The notes: a model not told the origin generated them from the letters alone. A stretch of 64,000 nucleotides of DNA from Paramyrothecium sp. XJ0827 (GCA_020881915.1 JAJFPB010000001.1:558001-622000); one strand, 5' to 3'. Counted from the first letter of the stretch, positions 35,477 to 47,795 are shown. Made by a program: numbers and translations.

Positions 35477-36866
35477 TCCGCGCGTCAAAGAGCACTGCAG
35501 CAAGGCGATGATATTGCCGAGATTGTTATTGCTTGCAGGAAATTCGAAATCAACCCCCCCCCCAACCCAAAACGGTTTGAGAATTTTGCTTGGAAAGGGA
35601 CGTCTTATTCATTTCTGGAACATGTATTATTACACTCAACCACTCGCTCTTGGTAGAATTGGAAACAACAATGTATTTTACTACTTTCTTTAAAATTAAC
35701 TTCATTCTCTTATGAGCTTTACGAGTTATTGGGGTGACTTGAAAAGATGATAGTTGACGATTAGGGCTTGAGAGGAGGTTGAAACCAGTTCCATTAACAT
35801 ACGCAAGGCTCAAAAGTTGACTCCCACACTGTCTGGCATGTGGGGGTAGCTTGGTTCTGATCAATTCTATCTCGGACCTGGTCACGACCTAGCTAGACTT
35901 TCTTTGCAATTAAACCAAAGTCAGCTACGGCAGGTCGAGGGACGCGCTGTATATGTTTAACACATTTCACACGCCTATTGTGTGTACCTGGGCGCGAGTA
36001 TATCCAGGCTGAAGCACGGCCTTATCAGGTTCGTCTTCTTCCGGAAATACTGCATTGGCCCGTTGTTTCGTTGAGAAGCTGCCTAGCAAGTTTTTGATTT
36101 CACAGACTATCAAGCCTTCATCTTCATCTGTGGATGCAGCACTGAGGCGAGTTGGCTGATCAAGAATGCTTGAATCAGAGACCAATGCGATCCTAGCAGG
36201 CCAAAGAGGTCAACTTCGACTGTACAGATGATTTAGGCGGGTTAAGTTAAATAGGATGATATGGCATCTTGGAGTTATTATTGAGGATACTTTGCAGCCG
36301 CGCGAGTGCCCTGTAGTCGAGATTGGATGTGAATCACCAACGGAACATGACGAAATACATCAAAGCTTAGTCGACTTATTGGCCATGACATATTCACTGA
36401 TCACGACCCTAGAGTCATCGTCTGTAGCAAGCGGCATATCCATGCTGGCATCAAAGGTGTTGCACTGCAAACACGCTGCACAACTGAATGAGGATCTTAC
36501 AATGAGGTCCACGCCGGTCCTCACCAGTGTCAGAACCGATAAGCCCAGAAAGGAGTACGAAGATGAGAAAGCTGGACGGACTGGCAGCATTGCCTGTGCG
36601 GTATCATGAGGTAGCTTCAGACTAGTCAACCCTCACTCTCTTTTAAAGAGAACTAAAAAGCATCACATGAAGGAATTCGAGGTCCAGGGCGCCTCCAAAA
36701 ACGTGCTGACATAATCACACTGGGCGGTTTTCGTGAAGATTTCGAAAGTCGTGGGAGCGTATTTTTGACTTTACACAATGCGGCCATTCGTGTTCGATGC
36801 CGCTGAGAACTCACGACTCGAGAAAAACTGGCGAAGCTCATCAAGGCTTCGCTCAAACATGCCCCG
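35477..36866. other. Intergenic, about 1.4 kb
   Basis: 3' flank of the Gly-rich gene with AT-rich sequence near 35640-35700, then the upstream region of the methyltransferase gene. The methyltransferase frame is open back to 36807, so a short 5' exon is possible. Nothing else recognised. Confidence 0.45.
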
Positions 36867-38252
36867 ATGTTGACTCTACCGAGCTCGTATGAAGATCCGG
36901 AGAAGTACACCGACGACCTCTGCGATTTCGTCACAGCGCCCCTTGTTCGCCAACTCACAGGCGGCATTCACGTTAATGACGCCCTCATTTACGATGCATG
37001 GGGAAGCCTGCCCCAAGAGTGGACGACGTGGTGGTCGTCTTGGCCAGATCACCGCCTCGTGCAGCAGGATCTCATAGACAGCATCGATGAGCGACGCGGG
37101 TCGGAATTGGAACTTCCCAATGGTCCATACTCTCTCGCACAGACTAGACCCGAGTCTCTGACCAACTGGTTGAATGAAATAAGATCACTTGCGCTTCCTC
37201 GGAAAGAGCGTGAAGGTCCAGTAGTGTCGTTACCTGAGCTACTGACATTACGCATGAATACCAAGAAAATCAACGAGGTCTCCAAAGCAGCTCGCTATAT
37301 TCACGACGTCTGCGAGCACAAAGGCATCACCCGCATCGTAGACATGGGTTCCGGTCAAGGCTACCTTTCCGTTACTCTTGCCCACCTCTTCCCGCACCTG
37401 CGAATCTTGGCTATTGACGGCAGCAAGTCGCAAGTGGCCGGGTCGCAATCGTTTGCCGCCGATCTAGGAATACCCGAAAGCAGGCTAAAGCACATGGTTC
37501 ATTGGATCGACGGCTCGACAACACTTACGACCAAGATTGAAGAATGGGCTGATGGGCAGGATTGCATGCTTGTCGGCCTTCATGCTTGTGGGAATTTGTC
37601 GGAGCATATGCTCAGCCATTTTGCATCATCACCTTGCATCAAGGCCCTGGCGGCCATAGGCTGTTGCTATAACCACATCGTCCCACGATCACCAAGCTAC
37701 CCTGAAGGGTTTCCTATAAGCCTGCCTCTGAGGCAGAAGAGTGTCACGCTCAGCCCCACCGCTCTCATGACCGCGTGTCAAGCGCCGAATAATTGGGAAA
37801 GGCCGGCAACGAGAAAGAAGGAAGAGCAGGGGACTTCGCTCTTCAGCAGACGACGCCTTTACCGTGCCATTCTAGAGAAATTGTTCTTCGACAAGGGCAT
37901 CAACGTTGATACTGCTGGGGGCAGACCAGCCTGGGGGACGCGCAAGGGGGATCTGGCCGACTTTACCAGATTTGCCCACAGAGCCATGGAATGCCTGGGT
38001 GTGGAAAATTCCAAGATCTCAACGGAAGAGCTGCTTAACTACGAAGAACGGTACAACACCTACGAAGGACGTGTCGCAATTCTGTGGACACTCAGTGTGC
38101 TTAGCTGCAAAGTCATCGAAAGTGTCATCGCGATGGATCGGTACTGGTATCTGGTTGAGAAGAAAATCGACAGCGTAGATGTGTTTCCGATCTTTGATGC
38201 CAAGGTGTCGCCTAGGAATTTGATAATTGTGGCAGAAAAGAAAAATTCCTAA
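36867..38252 (+). CDS. METTL25/RRNAD1-like methyltransferase domain protein
   Basis: A 461-aa single-exon SAM-dependent methyltransferase-like protein. The Rossmann motif I is ITRIVDMGSGQGYLSVTLAH near residue 155, followed by ILAIDGSKSQVAGS. A conserved block of this family, MLVGLHACGNLSEHML, is near residue 235, with AAIGCCYNHI after it. The C-terminal half has the RRRLYRAILEKL and EGRVAILWTLSVLSCKVIES helices. Animal relatives are METTL25 and RRNAD1; substrate in fungi is unknown. No signal peptide, so cytosolic or nuclear. The start chosen is the first ATG after an in-frame stop at 36804. Confidence 0.9.
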   Translation: MLTLPSSYEDPEKYTDDLCDFVTAPLVRQLTGGIHVNDALIYDAWGSLPQEWTTWWSSWPDHRLVQQDLIDSIDERRGSELELPNGPYSLAQTRPESLTNWLNEIRSLALPRKEREGPVVSLPELLTLRMNTKKINEVSKAARYIHDVCEHKGITRIVDMGSGQGYLSVTLAHLFPHLRILAIDGSKSQVAGSQSFAADLGIPESRLKHMVHWIDGSTTLTTKIEEWADGQDCMLVGLHACGNLSEHMLSHFASSPCIKALAAIGCCYNHIVPRSPSYPEGFPISLPLRQKSVTLSPTALMTACQAPNNWERPATRKKEEQGTSLFSRRRLYRAILEKLFFDKGINVDTAGGRPAWGTRKGDLADFTRFAHRAMECLGVENSKISTEELLNYEERYNTYEGRVAILWTLSVLSCKVIESVIAMDRYWYLVEKKIDSVDVFPIFDAKVSPRNLIIVAEKKNS

Positions 38253-39383
38253 TTAACAAAGATTTAGTTGTGCCATGAACATAGTAAATGCCGTGTGATG
38301 ACGTTGAAACTGTGAGTGTCGTGTCGGATAATAGACCCCAAATTGAATGGTTACGATATCATTTATCCCTGCTCCTGCTTGCTGCCTCCCCAAATCACAC
38401 GCTATATGACCGTATTGTGTCTTTGAGGAGCGTCTTCGAGGAGCTATGTAAATGTCGGAGGAAAAGGAATGGTTCACTCCAGGATCTCAACGTCCCGTTC
38501 ACTGGTAGTCTAGATCATGCCATGTTGTCACTCGAGTGCCCAGGCCACCCCTGGGGCATAGCCTCGCTGCGTTCTAGTGCATCTCGGAAGCAGGGCTTGG
38601 CGAAGCTCAAGCCCATTGCCTGAAAGCCTCGCCTGAGATTGACCGGGGGTTCAGCGTCCTTGAAGAATGACGATGACCGGGCGTGCCAGACTGCAAATGC
38701 TATTTCAGGGGAGGTACTTTAGCCACACACTCTACACCCTAGGAGCATATGCTACTCGGCCATGCATGTCTCACCTCGCATAGCAAGCATTGACATTCCT
38801 GGGCAAGCGTGCGTCGTCCATAAGTTGGTTGTCTAATCCATGTCTTCTAACGGTTCGCTGAGAGCAGTCGGCGCATAAGACAATTGCGGCCGCATGGTGG
38901 GCTGTGAAGGTTACAGTGTTGAAGGTTCCACCATAACCTTCGCGAGCGAAACCCGAGGGTGGGGAGGGCTCCGTGCTAAAAGTAATTGCGGCCCCACAGC
39001 CCCTGCGCCGCTGAGTTACGCGGAACCCAAAGCCTTTGATTCGTCAAAATGTCCCTTCCTTGCAATCTGATCGAGTGGCTGCTGCTGCTGCAAATTGAAG
39101 TGTATGCTTCATGGTCGTATGGCGCGTCGTGAGTTGGTGGGATCAGGGGCTTGAAGGATCAGGGGTTCAGAATTGCCGTACAAGAGTGCGAGCGGCGGAC
39201 ACATTTATCATCTAATGGCACAAAGGAGTGTCAACAAGACCGAGTCGGCACTTTCTCTTTCCTTTTCATTTTCTTTGGATGTGATATTCATTCAAACTTT
39301 TGTTCTAGCCTTTCATTAAGCTGTTGTACCTTCATCACAACCACGAGCCGCTCTTACTATTGCCTCCCCAGCCGGAACTTACC
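38253..39383. other. Intergenic, about 1.1 kb
   Basis: 3' flank of the methyltransferase gene and promoter of the first RTA1 gene, with a CT-rich stretch at about 39248-39320 upstream of the ATG. No gene recognised. Confidence 0.45.
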
Positions 39384-40404
39384 ATGGCCTCCGATCCAGC
39401 CGCCGAACCCAGCGCCGAACCCTACAGACTTTACAAATACGATCCTTCCCTTGCAGCCGCTGTCATATTTGGCATACTCTTTACCGCGGCCACACTCCGG
39501 CATTGCCACATTTTGTATCAGAAGAGGACCTGGTCGTTCATTCCGTTCACCGTGGGCTGCTTCCGTATGACTCTCTCCCCCTGACTTCCTCCCTATGGGA
39601 CATTCTCATGGTGCTGACGTGTGTGCCTCCGGGTGCGTTAGTCGAGTTGATAGGATACTTCGCTAGAGCGAACTCAGCATCGCAAACCCCGGACTGGAAG
39701 CTGATGCCATTTATCATGCAAAACGTCTTTATTCTCCTGGGACCAACACTCTTTGCCGCCTCCATTTACATGGTGCTCGGCCGGCTCATACAATTCCTCG
39801 AGGGACAGCATCACTCTTTAGTCAGCGTCAAATGGTTGACCAAGCTATTTCTACTGGGGGACATCATTTCGTTCTTCGCCCAAGGAGGAGGTATGTGCGC
39901 ATCAAGACTCATGGACCACCATTTTATGCTAACTGAGGGTGCTTAGGTGGCGGCCTTTTGGCGAGTTCTAGCGAAAAGTCAACACAAGACATGGGAAATA
40001 CGATTATAATTGTTGGTCTTGCCATTCAAGTTGTGTTCTTTGGCGCCTTCATGGTGGTCACTGCAATCTTCCACATTCGCCTCTCGAAGCGACCGACCAA
40101 GAAATCGCAAATGACCCCTGCGCCGTGGAAGACACTTCTGAATATGCTGTATTTCACAAGCTTTCTGATCATGGTGCGGTCTGTTTTCCGAATGGTGGAA
40201 TATGCTCAGGGCCACGACGGTCCGCTCATGTCCAAGGAGATATACGTCTACACGCTGGACTCCCTGCTCATGATTATTGTTGCAGTCGCCTTCACTGGGC
40301 GCCACCCAAGCGCAGTCTTTGCACACCAGGCATTGTCAGATCCGTTCGCTTCCTCGGATCATGTGCCAATGGTACCCCAAAGCCAATATGGAAGACTCCC
40401 TTGA
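39384..40404 (+). CDS. RTA1-like lipid-translocating exporter family protein (copy 1)
   Basis: Seven-helix membrane protein of the RTA1/RSB1 family, linked in yeast to resistance to sterol-like toxicants and to long-chain base export. Three exons (39384-39564, 39642-39890, 39947-40404) give 295 aa. Family features: LYKYDPSLAAAVIFGILFTA (first helix), LELIGYFARANS, QNVFILLGPTLFAASIYMVL, KWLTKLFLLGDIISFFAQGG, a later GLAIQVVFFGAFMVV helix and MVRSVFRMVEYAQGHDGPL. Both introns fall in phase 1. It lies 1 kb upstream of a sterol glucosyltransferase and in the same neighbourhood as a second RTA1 gene with the same first intron position. Confidence 0.95.
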
Positions 40405-41408
40405 GATTGTCTTTAGATAGGTTCAATCGCCGGCGATCCAAACATTCAAGGTGTGCTCAGGGCGATAAGACAGCTCGACTGTGTAGCTTCTGAGCTTGAA
40501 CCGGGACGCACAAGGCATCCCTTAAAGGTGAGGAAGAGATAGAGCTAAGCCTCGGGACACGTCGCGCCTTAGCTTACTAGATGGTTGAGCATTGTAGACT
40601 AGATGTGTAAGTAATAATTGAGCCCTAGATACACATTAAGCAAAACAGAAAGACACCATGAACTTAATATCCATTGCTCGATCTGGTCATGTTGCTCAAG
40701 GAAGATAATGTCTAGGTTATGGGTCATTGATGGTGGAGCATAGAGTGAATCAGCCTAGCCTCAAGAAACAGACCGAGAGATGCCAAGGGCCCTTGGGTCA
40801 AGATCGCCCTTCGTTTGAAAGGGTGAGTAACAGTGAAGAGCCATTCTATTGTATTGCTAAAGTCTGCTGAACGTTATCTTGGCTCTTGTTTCCAGCCTGA
40901 AACGGAACCTCATTCCTCATGTCAGCACCAGCGTTGCAGTCCATGACAGTCAGACATCTGATCAGTCGTCGCTTAGTAGGGCTCTCGTGTACAGAAATTA
41001 AGCACTGGCGCATCCTTGTTGTGACGCGGCGCCATTGCGATACTCTTGCGTCACAGATGAAACTTTTGTTCGAATTCTAAGCTGCCGCTTCTCACCATCC
41101 GCCAGACCCACTCGCACGGCCGCTCGGGTTTCTTGTGAATACTCGTATTGGGCCGTATTCGTGGCGTTGTCGGCTTTGTCCGTTGTGGAGTCACGCTAGC
41201 ATTCGTTACGGTGGTTGATGCAATGCCTTACGTTCAGCCTATCGCGAGTAAGTATTGTTTTTTTTTAGTTTTAGGCGACTGGAATTAGCAAGCTAGAAGC
41301 CATAGGGGTGTGACGGCCACCGAGTCACGGCAAAAAGCCATATGAATAATACTTGCCTGTTCGCCTGCAGCAGAGTCTTGTTGCAGTGCACGACCTCCAC
41401 CCATCAAG
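40405..41408. other. Intergenic, 1.0 kb
   Basis: Between the first RTA1 gene and the glycosyltransferase gene on the same strand. No gene recognised. Confidence 0.5.
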
Positions 41409-44223
41409 ATGCACAACATGTCAAGTTCGGAGAGGTTTGACTCAAAACCATACGAAGCGGAGAACTACCTTTCAGACACCTTCACCATGAATTCACCGGC
41501 TATTCTAGGTTCGCTACATTATTGTCTGAGATGTGATGGATCTTTAGACCACTAATCAGGAGTAGATGACGGGCGACTCAACCTAGAGTTCACTTCTCGA
41601 ACAATAAAAGCTCTTTCGTCATCATTGTCAAGTAATAGATTTTCTCGACCCCCTGATTACAGCTACATCGATCCCGCACTCTCGACCTCAGCACCTTCGC
41701 CGTTTGATCAAGAAAGCTTTCCAGTCGCCCTAAACATTGTCATCCAGGTAGTCGGCAGTCGCGGCGACGTTCAGCCTTTCGTAGCTTTGGGCACGGAGCT
41801 GAAGAAGCACGGCCACAGAGTTCGGCTCGCCACGCACAACGTTTTCGACTCTTTCGTGCGCGATGCAGGCTTGGAATTCTTTCCAATTGGCGGCGACCCG
41901 GCCGAGTTGATGGCATACATGGTGCGCAATCCCGGCCTCATACCGAGCATGCGCAGTCTCCGAGCTGGCGATATCAAGAAGAAGCGTATCATGGTGTCTG
42001 AGATGCTACGTGGCTGCTGGTTGTCCTGCGTAAATCCAGATCCATATACATTCGACCCCTTTGTGGCAGATGCCATTATCGCCAACCCACCAAGCTTCGC
42101 CCACGTTCACTGTGCCCAAGCGCTTGGGATTCCTTTGCACATGATGTTCACGATGCCTTGGACGAGCACAGCTGCATTCCCCCACCCGTTGGTAAACATG
42201 AAACTCACCCAGTCTAACAAATCCGAGCTGCTTTCGGCCAACTACCTATCATATGGAGTTGTTGAGCTACTTACATGGCAAGGGTATGTGTGACTCCCAG
42301 ATGCTGGTCGTGAAATAAGGTTCATCAACTCGACGGGCTTCAGTTTATCTGCCACTGACGAATGAATCTAGACTAGGCGATATTATCAATGAGTGGAGAG
42401 CCAGTATCGATCTGGAGCCTATTGCTTTTTTAGAAGGTCCACGTCTTCTAGAAACACTTAATATTCCATTCACCTACTGTTGGTCACCGGCTCTGGTTCC
42501 CAAGCCGAACGACTGGACTCCAAACATAGGTCAGCTTCGACTGTTGACGGTCAATACGCTACTGTCGCTAAATCATTCTAGATGTTTGCGGTTTCTTTTT
42601 TCGTGAACCACCAGACTACACGCCACCCGACGATCTCGCAAAATTTTTGCACAACGGACCGCCACCGATTTACATTGGGTTTGGTAGTATCGTCATCGAT
42701 GACCCGAAGTCCTTGTCCAACATGATACTCGAAGCAGTCCGGATCACGGGAACAAGAGCCCTCATATCTCGGGGCTGGAGCAAGCTGGATGGTGCGGAGA
42801 CGCCCGATGTTATGTTCCTCGGGGACTGTCCGCATGAGTGGTTGTTCCAAAAAGTCAGCGCCGTTATACACCACGGCGGTGCTGGGACTACAGCCTGCGG
42901 CCTGCTCAACGGGAAGCCAACCACAATTGTACCCTTTTTTGGAGAGTGCGTACTTCTTTTCTTTGTTCCATTGTACTCCGCGATATACCTGCTGGGGACT
43001 TGCTCTAATGCTTGATAGCCAGCCGTTTTGGGGCAGAATGGTAGCTGCTGCTGGCGCCGGCCCGGAACCCATTCCACAAAAGTCTATCAGTGTTGAGAAG
43101 CTCGTGGAAGCGATTCAGCTCTGCCTGGCTCCCGAGACAGCAAGGGCTGCGGCCGTGATTGCCACCAAAATGAAATCGGAATGCGGTGTCAAACAGGCAG
43201 TGGCATCCTTCTATAAGCATCTGCGGCCGTACGTTGTTGAATGCGATGTGATCAAAGGGCAACCTGCCGTCTGGACATATTCAAGGAAACGAAACAAGAT
43301 TAGACTGTCAAAACTCGCTGCCGATGTACTTCTAACTCACCTCAAGGTAGACGGTAAACGGCTCAAGAAGTTAGAAGCGCGACGGATAACCATTGAAACG
43401 CGCCGTTGGGACCCGTTCACAAGCACAATCTCCGCGTCCATGGGCGCTGCTGCAGACCTGGCAGCGGGGACGGTACGCGCCATCAAGCATCCGGTCAAGG
43501 CCATGGTTCGGCGGAAGCGGAACAACCAAATGCACACAATCGAGGCGGGGGGCGATGACGAGCATGAAGAGAGAACGCTTCACGCAGAGCCACAGATACG
43601 GACGAAACAACGGAATTGCGCGAGCACTACTGCATTGGTGATAAAAGCTTCTGCCACTGAGCTTAAAAACCTCGTCACAGGAGTAGCAAACGCATGCGTT
43701 AACATCCCATTCGCCTTTCTTGAAGGTGTAAGGTGCGCGCCGCGCCTATGGGGTCAAGAGATTCGTGAAATTGACGAGGTCCATGACTGGATGTCTGGAT
43801 TGTTGGCTGCATATCAGGTTCTTGTGTTTGGCATCTACGATGCCATCACGGGGTTGTTCATTTTGCCGTATAAGGGTGTGTCAGAAAAGGGTCCTTTTGG
43901 TGCAATCACAGGTTTGGGTAAGGCACTTGCAAACTTGTACACCATGATGCTCGCAGGTATGTTTATTCTTGCACCATGGAGGGTTCCTACATATCCAACA
44001 TCGCTAATCAAATGTAGCGGCATTGGGAATCGGTACTTATCCTCTTCGAGGCATTCAGCAGAGCATTTTGTATTTGGTTCGTCGGGACACGCGCAGAATG
44101 ATTGAGCTTGCTTGTCTCCTAGAAGGGAGACATCTTGCCGATGCGAATCGTGCAAAGGGAGCAAGTGATCAGATAGTGATGGGTGACTTCGATGCGCTGA
44201 TTCATGGTAATCTTGCTAGATAG
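41409..44223 (+). CDS. Sterol 3-beta-glucosyltransferase-like (GT1/GT28 family)
   Basis: Predicted to transfer glucose from UDP-glucose to ergosterol or related sterols at membranes. Six exons (41409-41508, 41560-42283, 42372-42529, 42582-42945, 43019-43956, 44018-44223) give 829 aa. The GT28 N-terminal domain starts at [20 protein letters not shown] near residue 90. The UDP-sugar site reads [31 protein letters not shown] and PFFGDQPFWG (the last restored across intron four). There is no PH or GRAM domain as in Atg26, so it is the shorter class. The C-terminal extension has two amphipathic or hydrophobic stretches ([30 protein letters not shown]) typical of fungal members. The first intron, with donor ctag|gttcgc, is the least certain. 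It sits between two RTA1 genes. Confidence 0.92.
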
Positions 44224-44638
44224 CCACATGCTATGTTTTTGGTCGTGTATAGTTTAAGGATAACCTCCAATTTTATGTTAAGTCACAGGGGTGTCCTTGC
44301 AGATCCCGCAGTGCGAGACGGTCATATGTTATGATGCCACCATCTTAGGCAGATCACCTTGATGAAAAACTCAGCTCATTAATTGTGTTACGAGCACAGC
44401 TTCAGATGATGGCCATACTTGATCAAAGTAGTCATCAACCTTCATATCTCATCTTTCAGTGGATTTATTTCACAAGCAGCAGGTTTCCGGTATTCTAAAA
44501 ACGAAGATCAAAGCATGCTTTTGCCATCTGATTGATCGTGGTGGGTGCAAATCTTGGAATTTAAAGACCTATGCTGTGTTCTCCTTTCTATGACTCTTTT
44601 CTTCGTAATGACAAACTCTCTTCTTCTCGCACAGCGAT
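44224..44638. other. Convergent 3' intergenic, about 0.4 kb
   Basis: Between the stop codons of the glycosyltransferase gene and the second RTA1 gene. No feature recognised. Confidence 0.5.
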
Positions 44639-45568
44639 TTACTTGGAGCGACTACGGTAGGCCTGCTCGATGGCAATCTCCTCGCTCATCTCCACGTCGT
44701 CCACTCTGTGGGCCAAGTTTCCTGGGAATATCCACGCGAAAAAAACCATGGCTAAAAACATCAAGGCAGCATCGAAAACGTACAAGGTCCATTCGTTCTT
44801 CAGCAGATACCCGTCGTGACCCATGATGTACTCGATAACACGGAAGATGGACCGGACCATGATCAAGGCGCTGACGGCGTAAAGCATAATCATGAACCTC
44901 CTCCAATCTGGGCCAAACACAGCCGTGGTGTTTGGCAACTGTCGCTGGACTCTGCGATGAAAGATGGCTGCGACTATCGCAAAGACACCGAAGATGACGA
45001 TCTGAATGAACAAACCACCCAGGATAACCCCCTCGCCAAGCTTCTGCTTGCCCTCCATGACCATGAAACCGGCACCGGAACCCTGGACCATAAAAGAGAC
45101 AACGTCGCCCGTAACGAAGATCTTGGTGAGCCATTTGGTGCGGATGACAGACAGCGACTCCGCTTTGATGCTTCTCATGACACGGCCCAGGGTCATGTAA
45201 ACTGAGGCGGCAAAGACCGCGGGGGCCACGAGGATGAGAACATTTTGGATAACAAAAGGCATGAGTTTATCCGTCTTGTCTTTGGCAGTTGCCCTGGTGG
45301 CGTAGCCTATAATTTCAACTAGTCAAGTTGACATGTTAGAAGATCAATGCGTTGGGAGATGAAGAGTCTTGTAATAATATGCTGAGAGAGACTCACGGAG
45401 ACCACCGATCGCGAAGACGGAGCAAAACCATGCCTTCGTCTTGACCATCCGCCACGTCACAGCGACGGTAGCCAACACAAATAGTGCGGTAAAAAGACCA
45501 GCAGCAGCCGTGTTGGGGACGTACAGCCACAGATAATAATCGCCTCGGTATGGCTTTAATTCCGCCAT
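44639..45568 (-). CDS. RTA1-like lipid-translocating exporter family protein (copy 2)
   Basis: Two exons on the minus strand (45568-45397, 45318-44639) give 283 aa. Start MAELKPYRGDYYLWLYVPNT, then family features LEIIGYATRAT, QNVLILVAPAVFAASVYMTL, KWLTKIFVTGDVVSFMVQGS, GEGVILGGLFIQIVIFGVFA and MVRSIFRVIEYIMGHDGYLL. The first intron is in the same place and phase as in copy 1, while the second intron of copy 1 is absent. The proteins are clearly related but diverged, so this is not a recent duplication. Divergent from a Zn2Cys6 regulator gene. Confidence 0.95.
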
Positions 45569-46304
45569 ATTGCCACAGTAAAAACTTCGACTTAACGAGT
45601 AACGACAGAAAAGGTGGGTTGTAGGTAGAGGCAGGAAGGAAAAAAGGATCCGAAACACTACCGCCAGGAAACAAAGATAAATGAAGAGCTGATTAACAGG
45701 AGAACAGCCCCGCGGAACCCAGGACAAGCTCTTGAGATATATACCCAGAGCTTGCATCGCCAAGCCTGCCCATCAAGTCAAAAAGGGGTCAAGGTCTGCC
45801 TCATTGTCCAAACATGCACCCGCGTTTATAGCATTGTAAACTCCACTGTGGTAGGTTGTGCCCATGTAAATTTGAGCTTATCCGCGTTCAATCACCATCT
45901 CCATTGGTGGGATGCTTCAAGAGCCGTGCCTCATGTAGGGAAACTTCATTTTAGACTGATGTACAAAACCACCCTGCTTGTTCGGTTGTTGATTGGCTCT
46001 GTTGACCATAGCCTACCACCTCGCGTTAACAGGCGTATAGTATACGAAGAAGCCAACCAATGACGGCAAGATCTTTACGAGTATAGAGAGTGGAGTAGAG
46101 GGCGGTGCGAGTCTCACTAGCCGGGGGCTTGGGCATCTCTGAGGCGTGACGAATTCTTCTAGTGTACGGTCCACACCCCCAACAAAGTTTCACGCTTAGT
46201 TTGCCAATCTGCAATTCTTGTCAAATAGCACCCATCATCGGCATGGGTCGGGTCCCCTCGTGTTCTGGGCTTGTCAAACCCGAGCCCAGGAACCCGCCAT
46301 CGAC
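45569..46304. promoter_or_regulatory. Divergent promoter region, RTA1 copy 2 and Zn2Cys6 regulator
   Basis: About 0.74 kb between the start codons at 45568 (-) and 46305 (+). It could allow the regulator to act on itself and the RTA1 gene. No operator could be assigned with confidence. Confidence 0.4.
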
Positions 46305-47510
46305 ATGGCAACAAGCCCTCCCCAGCAAAGCGAGAACCGTCGCACTCACAAAAAATCGAGAAACGGCTGCATCACTTGCAAAAAGCGGCGCGTCAAGTGT
46401 GACGAGGAACACCCGAGATGTGTAAAATGCGCCATCGGGAATCGCCATTGCGAATATGTTGCTGCGTCGCCAAGACAAAACGCCACCTCGGGTGCCTCTT
46501 CGGATGCCGCCACACACAGCACGGGCAGCATCATCAGTCAGGCGTCAAGTCCTGAGTCTGCTGCATTGCTCGCTACGTTAGCAGATGCCCCTCTTGCATT
46601 GACAACACCCGGACGTTTCAATTCGGTTCACATGTCCTTGTTCTACCATGCAGTCCTGACCATGAACACTTACATGCCAAGCGGCGATGATATTTGTCCG
46701 ATTCTGGAGATTGCGCTGGACACTGCACCAACAGCTCCTTACCTTCTCGACCAGCTTCTTGCCACGGCCGCCTTACACCGATCCGCCACCGACGAGAAAC
46801 ACTGCTCGCTCTTCCTACACCATGCAACAGACCTGCAGACACGGGCCCTGAACCAGTTCAACGAAGCTCGCGAGTATGTCAATGAGACGAACTACATGCC
46901 ATCGTTGCTTTTTGCCTCGCTTCTCGGCATTCACGTCCTCCATGTCACTCTTGTGGACAATCAGGATAACGTTGGCGGGTTCATCAGTGCCTTCGTTGAC
47001 TACACACGTGTCCATCGGGGCGTCCGTGCCGTCACATCCAAGTACTGGGCCCAAATCCTTCAATCAAAGCTGGCGCCCCTGATGGGGCTTGTTCAAATCA
47101 GCGAAGGCGTCAATCGCCATGAGCTTGGCCCTGAGACTGCCGAGCTCCGCGAGAAGCTAGAGGCAATGTTAGACCCTACAAGCCCGGCAGTTGCCGCATC
47201 CCTCGACGCTTTACAGTTGGTTCAATGGGTACTTAAACTACAAGACGCCTCCCCGACTTTAAAACTCAAGATTCACGCCGCCATGGCGTGGCCGGTGGTA
47301 ATCTCGGACGATTACATCGACGCCCTATATCAACGTCGACCCGAGGCGGTGGCTGTCCTCGTGTTTTACCTGGCTGTACTGTACAGTATCCGGTCTTGCT
47401 GGATATTTGAGGGGTGCAAGAGTGAAACAATCAGAGGGCTTGCAAACCATATCGGCCCGTTCTGGCAAGAAGCTTTGGGTTGGCCGTTTTCAATCATCAT
47501 GGAACCCTGA
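46305..47510 (+). CDS. Zn2Cys6 fungal-type transcription factor
   Basis: A 401-aa single-exon protein. The binuclear zinc cluster lies near residues 20-50: GCITCKKRRVKCDEEHPRC then VKCAIGNRHC, giving six cysteines. A Ser-rich linker follows, then a helical region with FNSVHMSLFYHAVLTMNTYM and YLLDQLLATAALHRSATDEK, as in the regulators with a fungal-specific domain related to sterol uptake-control proteins (UPC2-like organisation: N-terminal zinc cluster, SLFYHA-type start of the C-terminal domain). The start is the first ATG in frame. The UPC2-like resemblance is by architecture and must be tested; if right it fits the adjacent sterol glucosyltransferase and RTA1 genes. Confidence 0.92.
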   Translation: MATSPPQQSENRRTHKKSRNGCITCKKRRVKCDEEHPRCVKCAIGNRHCEYVAASPRQNATSGASSDAATHSTGSIISQASSPESAALLATLADAPLALTTPGRFNSVHMSLFYHAVLTMNTYMPSGDDICPILEIALDTAPTAPYLLDQLLATAALHRSATDEKHCSLFLHHATDLQTRALNQFNEAREYVNETNYMPSLLFASLLGIHVLHVTLVDNQDNVGGFISAFVDYTRVHRGVRAVTSKYWAQILQSKLAPLMGLVQISEGVNRHELGPETAELREKLEAMLDPTSPAVAASLDALQLVQWVLKLQDASPTLKLKIHAAMAWPVVISDDYIDALYQRRPEAVAVLVFYLAVLYSIRSCWIFEGCKSETIRGLANHIGPFWQEALGWPFSIIMEP

Positions 47511-47795
47511 CACTTGCTATGCCATCTCTATATAAAGCCCTGACAAAAATACTACCAATACACGAACAGTCTACAAAAAGTTATTCTCGAATTAGGAAAT
47601 AGGCAACACAAGCTCGACTCAACCTACAGCTTGAATGAGGCAGGATTCGGGCCAAAACAAGAAGAAGAAACTAAGATGTGTGCTTCCAGATTTTTTTATG
47701 ATTTGTTCTCACACAACTTGGTGAGATTGCGGACCCTGACACAGAGTTTGTGTGGCCGCGCCCACTCGCATTGAGCTTCAATTATCCGTCACAAA

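Noticed and set aside
34910..35503. Minus-strand open frame rich in Thr and Ala, and plus-strand Ala/Val-rich frames
   Set aside because: Shadows of the repetitive Gly-rich coding sequence; GGN codons read in other frames give these.
34505..38252. Idea that the Gly-rich precursor and the neighbouring methyltransferase form a RiPP cluster
   Set aside because: The methyltransferase is METTL25-like and probably housekeeping; no UstY-like or other tailoring genes are present, and the repeats lack a short uniform core.
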